A DNA stretch of 64,000 nt from Euborellia annulipes. Taxonomy: Eukaryota > Arthropoda > Insecta > Dermaptera > Anisolabididae. Below are positions 57,201 to 64,000 of the stretch, piece by piece; position 1 is the first letter of the stretch; every line of letters starts with the position of its first letter. The notes under the pieces were generated by a model. That model worked only from the letters and a program-made list of their open reading frames with translations. It did not search any database and was not told the DNA's origin. Location of the stretch: positions 1-64,000 of the forward strand of contig JAKCPI010005165.1 of NCBI GenBank assembly GCA_023213315.1, in the 5' to 3' direction. The position numbers and the translations under genes were made by a program.

Positions 57201-60200
57201 GTACGAGAATTCGATTAAAGTTACTTACTTATCTACCACTCAGCCGGCAATACGATTATATGCTGGCACAACCCATTCAAGTTATTTTTGAGTCTTTATT
57301 TGGAACTAATACTAATCCACGACTCAAAGTTCTCTCTTTGCAATTCGCTATCCAAGTGATCAACGGTGCTAATATTCTCCGCCTCAAACCCGTGGCTGGG
57401 ATTCTCTTGTCCGGGATGGTTCGTTTAATCACTGAAACGGATCCGGCGCTGAAACGCTTGGCTTACACAGCGATTGGGAAATTAGCCTACAGAGTGCCTA
57501 AATTAGTAAATCGTGATTTAGGACTTGTCCAATCGTTTTTTGATTCTCTTCATTCAGAAGGTCCGGATATTAAACTCTCGATTCGTGAAGCGCTCCTCAG
57601 CATGGCTCCAGCATTTGGTTTTGATGTCGAAAGTGAAGCAAAAATCACCGATAATTTAAGAATGTTGATGGTAGCTTTGCTCGCTTCACAAATAGAATCA
57701 ACAGAACCCATGGCTCGTTTCATTGCTGTTCGTTATTGTGCCACAGTGTTTCCAACAACTCACGTACCATCCAGATATTTACTTCTCTTAGCTGCTGGAG
57801 ACAATAAAGATGAAGTTTTCACGGAGGCTGTGAAAGCTCTTTATGGAACAAACAGACGATTCATACAAGGACTCGAACTCGATTCTCTCTTATTACCGTC
57901 GTTTGTAGAAATGACCATCTATTTAGAAGAAAAGGCTGCTTCTCGTTTAGCCAACCCAATACAACGTTTTACGATTAACAATAAAACACTTCCTTTCAGT
58001 GTGGCCACCTTTACTGAGGTATGTCAGAGGGATTTTCGGTGGGTTGCAAGAAAACAGTTCTACTAATAGCTAAAGTTTCTCTAATTATCGATGCTTTAAA
58101 TTTACTGGCTCTTTAAATTATAGCCGGTTGTAATTTCTTAACTTAACGATCAGTTAAGCCTTCTTTAAAAAGAAATTGTAAAATACAAAACGACTGCGAC
58201 ATCGTAGCCGGCAAGTAATTTAGTGTCTACATCATCATGAGAGACAGCTAAGCATAGAAATGCATTAATTTAATCCGGATTCCTTTAATTTTCATTAAGT
58301 AATAAGCGACATTATTAATTATTATAGATATTTAACTGACGAAGGGAGGAAGTGAGGTTATGTTATATTTGGCCAGTTGACTGCAATAATATAATTTCAT
58401 TCAAGTGATACACTTTGATCCTAATTTCATTTGCTTTTCCATTTATCCTATTGTTTATTTTAATTTTATATTAATATTTAAATTAAAAAATGCATTTTTT
58501 ATGTTAGCCGTGAGTCTCTCTCATGATGATTAAACGGATCTCTAAATAGGTTCTTGCAATCCACCGTTAGTTTGTTTGTTTTTTTTTCTTTTTTTTTAAT
58601 TAAGAATTTTGTATTAATAGATGGTGACTTATTTACGAATGTGCCTTTCAAAATCAGCTGGTGCCGTGAGTGTTGACGGCTCACCAGGTGATCAATTGCC
58701 AGGAAAAATGACTCCACTCATCAGCCTTTATATTCGTCAACTTCATTCCTCTGAAGACGGCGACAACGCTCTACGCCTCTATATTTCGTTTTCAGAAAAA
58801 CTTCTAATGGCCACTCAGAGTATTATTGCTCTAACGGCTATTTTAGAAATTGTTGGCTGTGTTCCTGATTTAGTTGCGGCGACTTTCATTGATAAATTAT
58901 CTTGGATAAAGGTATCTAAAACCATTTAAATAGTACCTACATAAAGGACTTATAATTGAATAACTGGAATTGTAGAAGAAAGAAACAAAATATTCGTAAA
59001 AATCTGATATTTGCCAATTTTTATTTATTGATCTATTCTATTGACTCTTATCGCTTTGCACTCGTGTGTAGTCATATCGGCGACATAAGGAGGGTAAAGG
59101 GGGTAATTACCCCTGCTCCCCCCTAGATTTGGGAAAATATTGATAAATTTCTTGGAAATTAAATTTTATTTTTAATATAAAATTTCAAAAATTAATACAT
59201 AAGAATTTGATTTATATATATATATTTTTACTTTTTCTTATCGTGTCGAAATACGTATCAAGTATTTATACCAATAAATATATTGAAACGTATCCCCTTG
59301 AGTTTTTAATTTTATTTACGAATAATTAACTTTTCATTTAAGATACCCTTCGAAGCTCTAATTAGCAAAGTGTCTAACTCCACTTTTTTTTCGAAAATCA
59401 TTTTTTTGTATTCTTTAATTTCACTTCACTTTAGCAACCTCTGATTATTTAATGTTTTAGGCTCTTATTACCTCGACCAAAGAGGAAATTAGAGAGTTGG
59501 CTGCGATGCTTTATGGATTTGTTCTTGCAAACGCCTTATCGGAACCATTATATAATGAAGCAGTTCGTGAATTATGCCAATCAACCACTGATAAGGTGAG
59601 AGAAATCATTCCTTTTTACTTTATCTCCCTGATACATGGAGGGCTGAGAAACAGAGTGGTGTAAGTCAAGCGATTGTTATTTTGAGAAAAACGGTATTTT
59701 GCATTTATTGCCATAATAAACTCACATGTTAATTAAGAACTAATCTCTTTTGTCCTGATGGTATATGTTATATATAATTTTTTTATGTTACAAAAAAAAC
59801 ACCTGGTAAAATAAAATTAATCATTCTAAATTCAATTTTCAAATAAAAACACATTGTTTTTTGCTTACAAAAATTTATTTATTTTATAAAAGTTGGTTAA
59901 TTTTTAAAATATTCTTTAGTTTACCGTAAATAATGGTAGATGTCATCCCAATGATATGGAAAATTGAAATAACTCATTTTCAAAAAAAATTTTACTTACA
60001 CCACTGTGTTTCTCAGCCCTCCATTTGTTAATATATAGAGAGAAACTATTGGTTTTATATCAAAAATTCGATGTCGAGATTTTGATGGATATTCACGTTT
60101 TGAGGTCCCCTGAAACCAAAAAAGGCATGCTACAAACAAAAAAATTAAAAAAAATAAAAATTTTAAAAAGGAAGGCATGGCCTGTTTGTGTGTCTGTGAA

Positions 60201-63200
60201 CAAAATATCTCAAGAACCAAAAGAGCTAGGAGGTTGAAGTTTTATATTTAACTTAGTCACCCCTCCCAAGGGGTGAAAATAAACTTTTGAACAAAATCGG
60301 CCAAAAAGTACTAGTACTTTACTGATGTAATTTTTCAGTTTTTTTTCGATTTTCTCAAAATTTGCTCCAACGATTTTGATTAAAATTCAAAAATCAATTA
60401 GTTTTTAGATGCTCTTTAAAATGTATGTTCTTATTTTGCCATTGAAATCTTTTGAAGACCACTTTACTCTTGTACTTTATAGGAAAGATGGAGAAATGGT
60501 AACAAAATATAAATATTTTCCGATGTTTGTAAATTTTTCATCTTGAATTCTACATACATGAACTGACTTGAATTCTTAAAACATGTAAATTGGTAGAAAC
60601 TAAATATATGTCGACGCAAAAAATCTGGTGTGTTAAGCACAGTACACAACTTTCTCTTGCCGAAGGGTAAGAGAAAATTGTGTGCTGTGCGACCAGTCAC
60701 ACCAGATTTTTACAATTCAATCTACGTATTATTAAAGTCTCTTTAAATAACCTCATAATTTATTTAAAAACTGTTGTTGTTTTTTTTTTTAGAATTTTGA
60801 AATAAAGCATGGCTCAATTCTCGCCTTGGCTCATTGTTTAGAAAGAAAATTTGTCATTTTGAAAAAAAATAACGTCAACATCAATGAATTTCCTAACTGG
60901 GATCTTTATAAGGAAGCAGTACATTTTATTTGTAAGTGGTTGAGATAATTCTATTACAAATAATACTAAATAATAATAAAATTAGTGACAAATAATAATA
61001 AATTTTTTTTTTTTTTCCAAGTGTCTGCTTTTAAACTACAGCAAGTGCAAATTGTCAACGCTTCTTGTTTTGCTATTGGACAAATGGCTAAAATTGCGTC
61101 TCTGCCGTTAGTTAATGAAAACGATAATTCGTCTAAGGAAGAAATGTCCAAACTAGACCTTGTTATTCAATTTCAAGAAATGATTAATAGTCCTAAAACA
61201 AATATCAAAGTAATTTCTCTCTCGTTATAAAAAAACACGAGCTATTTATGATATTATTATTTACTTTTAGACAAGAGAACTTGCTGCAAAAACGATTGGA
61301 CTTCTTTGCGTAGGAGAAACATTTCCTCATTCCGATAAAATTATTGAAGGTTTTATAAAAATGGCCAAAGAAGTGAGTGTTTTATTATTATTATTCTTTT
61401 AATTATGGGGGCAACCTAAATTTTAAATAAATAACGTTTATTATGTGAGTTTTTAATTATAGACTACAATTGTATTAATTATTTATTAAAAATATAAATA
61501 CTGTCCTAACTTGAGTCGGAGTAAGTGCTCAGTACTTGATAACAGCTGCAGAATAAGCAGTCGAAACGTTGTACAGTATTTATATTTTTAATAAATAATT
61601 AATACAAAAAGGTGGTCTATAATTAAAAATTTCTCTAATAATAATAATAATTCAAACCACAAAAGCTTTAATAAACACATTTAATGATCGTCTAGAGGGG
61701 CTTAATGATTATGCGTTTGGAAAAACGAAATGAATTTCCGAAAAAACCAAAAACCAAAGGCATCGGAGGCCATTTAGAAGTCGTCTCTAATTATTTCAAT
61801 TGATTGCTAGTCGAATTTCTTTTGTCCCGAGGCCAGAGGTAGAACAATAGCCTCTTATGCTAGGGGTTAAGGGTTCGCCTCTCGTTACAAGCGATGAAAG
61901 TTTTTCTAAATTATATTTATTTAGGTATAGGAGACTTTGCAGCCAAGGAAATTACATTACAAGGCAATTACATATCTACAGCCCACTTCTCATCATTATA
62001 TTTATTTAATTTAATTTGGACGAACAATATTAATTTATAATTCGAATCTTGTCCTGAAGAAGGAAGGGTTTTGCTTTCGAAACGTCGACTATATGGTGGT
62101 GAAATAAATTTGATTCCTCGAAATAATAGCCTACCTCTACAACAAGGGTTGTTTCTTTTATTTCTTTTTAACAAGAGTAGAAAAAACGAGCAGCCAGGAA
62201 ATTAACGTTTCGAAATAAAATTCATTGCACTGTCATTTGAGTGCCTAATCTTGATAAATGGACTGAAGATGGCATTATTGAATTAAAGCCGAAACTGTCT
62301 CTTCTCTCCAATCCAAGGAGGGACTGCCCGCTCCTTTTTTCTATTGTTAAAATACAACAGTCACTTTACAACTTAATATTTTATTTCATTTTTTTAAAAT
62401 ATTTTCAGACCAAAGACGTAGAAATCCAGTTAACCTGCGGCGAGAGTCTCGTGCTGTGCGTGGAAGGACCAAGATCCTCCATGGCTCGGGACGCTTGGAC
62501 CATTTCTGAAAATGATTGGCAAAATGCCCGACCCCCGCCAAATCAACTTCAACTTGACACTCTTGCTAAATTGCTTGATCATTTACTTGATCAAATTGTG
62601 CCACAACCACATCCTAATTCCCGCCAGGCCAGTTGCATCTGGCTGCTGGCTTTGCTTAAATATTGTGCCTCTTACACCACATTGATCGAAAGATTGGGCC
62701 GAATTCAACGGGCATTTATGGATCTCCTCGCTGAAAATAACGGCAAGTTGAGATAATAAAATTATCTTTTATGTTTTTTTTTTTTTTTAATTTTTAAATG
62801 TGATTTCAGATGTCGTCCAGGATGCCGCCTCTAAAGGATTAAGTCTCGTTTATGAGGCGAGCGATGAAGGTTTACGAGGAACTCTCGTCAACGAACTTTT
62901 AGATCAATTAATGGCAGGACGTCGTCAAGTATCTCAAGTAACAAGCGATACCAAGATATTTGAAGACAATACTCTGGGAAAAACTCCCACTGGGTATCTA
63001 TATATTGTTTTATTTGAATTTGAATTTTAATTAATAATATTTTTATTTTATTTTAGTGGTAATTTGTCCACGTACAAAGAATTGTGCTCACTCGCTTCGG
63101 ATCTCAATCAACCTGATTTAATTTATAAATTTATGCATCTTGCAAATCACAATGCCATTTGGAATTCAAAAAAGGTAATCAATTTTGACAAATTAGAGTT

Positions 63201-63784
63201 AAGAATTTCCTGGAAAAGGTAAAACAAAATATCTTCATGATTCATACGAATGTTATGCACTTATTCAAGTAGTTATTTTTATAGTTTTTTTAATTTAATA
63301 TCTTTTTCGGCATTGGAGGCCATTTAGACTCCGTTTATAACAATTGATTGGTAGCCAATTCAATTGGAATAAATTCTTGTCGAGATGCGAACCTCAGAGC
63401 CCTAGTAGAGAGAGGCAAACACGATGCTTTGCTGCGTAACAATTTTGCTTTAATTTCTAGTTGCATTCATAAATACAGTATAATTTTTCTGAAAATAAAT
63501 TCAATATATATGCCAGGAAAAAGTCCAGCCATTTGCTGAACTTCTCACTCTTTTTGTAAAAGAGTTCTTTCTTAGAAAAAGCTTTTTTTTATTTTTTTCC
63601 TTTTCTTTTTTAGGGAGCCGCTTTTGGTTTTTCCACAATTGCTCGATCCGCTGGAGAACAACTCACTCAACATTTACCGAAAATTATTCCACGTCTTTAT
63701 CGTTATCAATTTGATCCAACCCCAAAGATACAGAACTCAATGACATCTATTTGGCATGGTCTGGTTACAGAGAGCCAGAAAACG
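51294..63784 (+). CDS. ECM29: Proteasome adaptor and scaffold protein ECM29, exons 1-15 (3' end outside)
   Basis: Exons: 51294-51318, 52261-52391, 52471-52587, 56362-56480, 56544-56693, 56764-58018, 58621-58911, 59461-59595, 60793-60931, 61022-61209, 61271-61372, 62409-62742, 62810-62993, 63057-63174, 63614-63784. All phases agree and sum to 1153 codons. ECM29 is a HEAT-repeat protein of about 1800 residues that binds the 26S proteasome, tethering core and regulatory particles and linking them to membranes and motors. Diagnostic stretches: [10 protein letters not shown] and [12 protein letters not shown] near the N-terminus, [88 protein letters not shown] and LYRYQFDP. The start ATG encodes only eight residues before intron 1. 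The 1255-nt exon 6 is the largest. Intron 12 has a GC donor. Introns hold many young repeats, including hammerhead foldbacks. Confidence 0.97.
53013..54243. mobile_element. TIR element flanked by TA-rich DNA, 1.23 kb
   Basis: GGGTGATTCTACGCTATTTG at the left is inverted as CAAATAGCGTAGAATCACCC at the right, exact over 20 bases and bordered by ATATAT on both sides. No transposase frame; a SINE-like block sits at about 53385-53500. TA-type target use is likely but hidden by the TA context. Confidence 0.75.
54503..54757. repeat. Foldback element with hammerhead arms (ECM29 intron 3)
   Basis: GGTTATGGAGAAGAA at the left pairs with TTCTTCTCCATAACC-type sequence at the right, and inner arms meet around AATAAAATGCATGAGAAG. 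The left arm carries a complete minus-strand hammerhead (54560-54594). The right arm has CTGAGGA at 54695-54701 but a rearranged second half, so it is dead. Confidence 0.75.
54560..54594 (-). ncRNA. Hammerhead-like motif, AUAU helix III
   Basis: Minus strand CTGAGGA (54594-54588), T, helix II GGT.TGC/GCA.ACC with one mismatch, GAA, AUAU, U. Helix I is strong: TGCA/TGCA with ATTTG/CAAAT able to extend it. Core complete. Confidence 0.72.
55320..55560 (-). repeat. 560-bp SINE, internally shortened copy
   Basis: Complement runs from the head (AGGGCTCGCTGGTGTAGCGG, at 55533-55556) to the tail (GATAGAAATTTC, near 55335). About half of the body is missing compared with 3344-3905. Confidence 0.65.
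55625..55663 (-). ncRNA. Hammerhead-like motif, AUAU helix III
   Basis: Minus strand CTGAGGA (55663-55657), T, helix II GATGCAT/ATGCGTC, GAA, AUAU, U. Helix I GGCA/TGCC, four exact pairs. Confidence 0.74.
55844..55878 (+). ncRNA. Hammerhead-like motif, AUAU helix III
   Basis: CTGAGGA (55844-55850), T, helix II GATGC/GGCGTC region, GAA, AUAU, U (55871-55878). Helix I GGCA/TGCC (55840-55843, 55879-55882). Confidence 0.74.
56051..56310. repeat. Foldback element, partly deleted (ECM29 intron 3)
   Basis: ATGGAATGGAA at the left pairs with TTCCATTCCAT at the right. The right arm keeps GCACCTGTACTTGCTCTCTT, the empty site for the mariner-like insertion at 43146. Minus-strand hammerhead at 56088-56123; the plus arm retains only GAAACGTC (56191-56198). 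Confidence 0.7.
56088..56123 (-). ncRNA. Hammerhead-like motif, ACGU helix III
   Basis: Minus strand CTGAGGA (56123-56117), A, a helix II weakened by a mismatch (GAAC against GTCC), GAA, ACGU, C. Core complete. Confidence 0.62.
58019..58620 (+). other. ECM29 intron 6
   Basis: GT at 58019, AG at 58619-58620. AT-rich, no recognised repeat. The open frame of exon 6 runs about 48 bases into it before a stop. Confidence 0.8.
58912..59460 (+). other. ECM29 intron 7 with hAT-like remnant
   Basis: GT-AG intron. At about 59090-59170 a GGGTAAAGGGGGTAATTACCCC block matches one end of the CAAGGGCGG MITE family. Confidence 0.7.
60030..60715 (-). repeat. 1-kb hairpin repeat in ECM29 intron 8
   Basis: Reversed copy from the TATAGAGAGAAACTATTGG end, through ATTCGATGTCGAGATTTTGA and AGTACTAGTACTTTACTGAT, to the CTGGTGTG hairpin at 60618-60715, which stops about 80 bp before exon 9. 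Confidence 0.75.
61440..61625. repeat. Inverted repeat around a decayed hammerhead (ECM29 intron 11)
   Basis: TATAGACTACAATTGTATTA..AAATACTGT at the left pairs with ACAGTATTTATATTTTTAAT..GTCTATA at the right. The centre (61530-61576) has GTAC/GTAC as helix I, TTGATAA in place of CTGANGA, and GAAACGTT. Core mutated. Confidence 0.6.
62051..62089 (+). ncRNA. Hammerhead-like motif, consensus core (ECM29 intron 11)
   Basis: GTC (62051-62053), CTGAAGA (62054-62060), extra A, helix II GGAAG/CTTTC, GAA, ACGU, C, GAC (62087-62089). Helix I GTC/GAC. Core complete. Confidence 0.7.
62263..62298 (+). ncRNA. Hammerhead-like motif with insertion at the cleavage side
   Basis: CTGAAGA (62263-62269), T, helix II GGC/GCC with a large loop, GAAAC, then TGTC instead of GTC. 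One inserted base disrupts helix III. Confidence 0.5.
62743..62809 (+). other. ECM29 intron 12 with GC donor
   Basis: The exon ends AAC G and the intron begins GCAAGT; the acceptor is TTTCAG. Using GC restores [12 protein letters not shown] as expected for ECM29; no GT at this place would keep the frame. It is a short intron of 67 bases. Confidence 0.85.
63300..63400. repeat. SINE-like fragment in ECM29 intron 14
   Basis: TTTTTCGGCATTGGAGGCCA and CAATTGATTGGTAGCCAATT, then GATGCGAACC, match blocks at about 53385-53480 and 61750-61880. A recurrent tRNA-related repeat, copy truncated. Confidence 0.5.
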
Positions 63785-63910
63785 GTAAAAAATGTTTATA
63801 ATATATAAGAATTCACCCTTGGCACTAGTTGAAACATTCCTAAATTTAATTTAATTATCATCTAATTACAGATAAATAAATAAAACAAGATTAAATTTCA
63901 AAAGAATTTT

Positions 63911-64000
63911 ATTTTAGCTTATGCACATTTCAACGTTAATACATTTGCGTCAGAGCTCTGAAGATGACGCATTAACGTCGAAATGCGCATAAGCTAAAAT
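63911..64000. repeat. Hammerhead foldback at the window edge (ECM29 intron 15)
   Basis: ATTTTAGCTTATGCACATTT pairs with AATGCGCATAAGCTAAAAT. The two arms meet directly at AGAGCTCT (63952-63959). The plus-strand arm is an intact hammerhead; the minus-strand arm has CTGACGC and is decayed. The element may extend past the window. Confidence 0.72.
63954..63995 (+). ncRNA. Hammerhead-like motif with 4-bp palindromic helix III
   Basis: AGCT (63954-63957), CTGAAGA (63958-63964), T, helix II GACG/CGTC with a six-base loop, GAA (63980-63982), ATGC/GCAT (63983-63990) as loopless helix III, A as the cleavage-site H17, AGCT (63992-63995). Every conserved base and all three helices are exact. Confidence 0.76.

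Overview
The window is nuclear DNA from an animal, most likely an arthropod. It is AT-rich, its genes are split by spliced introns with GT-AG (and one GC-AG) borders, and more than half of it is young repeat sequence. The gene set (proteasome adaptor ECM29, a THAP-domain protein, single-domain IGFBP-like secreted proteins) and TCAGT-type initiator use in a retroelement promoter fit an arthropod. A spider-like chelicerate or a crustacean are both possible; the species cannot be named from this sequence.

Layout. 1-17000: the last four coding exons of a plus-strand gene for a cysteine-bearing membrane protein of the insect-type DUF704x group, with a repeat-filled 8.7 kb intron. 17000-27500: no gene seen; nested transposon remnants and hairpins. 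27510-32073: two tandem, head-to-tail two-exon genes for small secreted single IGFBP-domain proteins with 12 cysteines each. 33251-34525: a minus-strand intronless gene with 14 C2H2 zinc fingers. 37802-40017: a 5'-truncated Penelope-like retroelement (reverse transcriptase plus GIY-YIG endonuclease, one frameshift) whose 3' part holds a TATA/Inr/DPE promoter and a hammerhead-like motif. 46216-49694: a minus-strand three-exon THAP gene with a one-base frameshift in exon 1. 51294-63784: the first 15 exons (1153 codons) of ECM29, running off the right edge. THAP and ECM29 lie head to head about 1.6 kb apart.

The most striking content is not protein coding. About 20 hammerhead-ribozyme-like motifs (CUGANGA, helix II, GAAA, NUH) are spread over both strands. 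Many sit on the two arms of 250-350 bp inverted-repeat elements that resemble inverted terminal repeats of Penelope-like elements. In the well-preserved copies helix III is a loopless palindrome (ACGU, AUAU, AUAUAU or AUGCGCAU), which is the layout expected of ribozymes working as dimers. Nearly all carry one extra base between A9 and helix II. Several lie inside introns of ECM29.

Other repeats: a roughly 1 kb high-copy element bounded by a CTGGTGTGAC hairpin and an ACTTTCTCTTACC hairpin (about 15 copies, two tandem arrays); short hAT-like elements, eight of them with exact 8-bp target duplications readable here; a TA-flanked mariner-like element whose empty site is also in the window; a TTAA-flanked piggyBac-like element; and tRNA-derived SINEs. 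All assignments come from reading the sequence; no database search was run.
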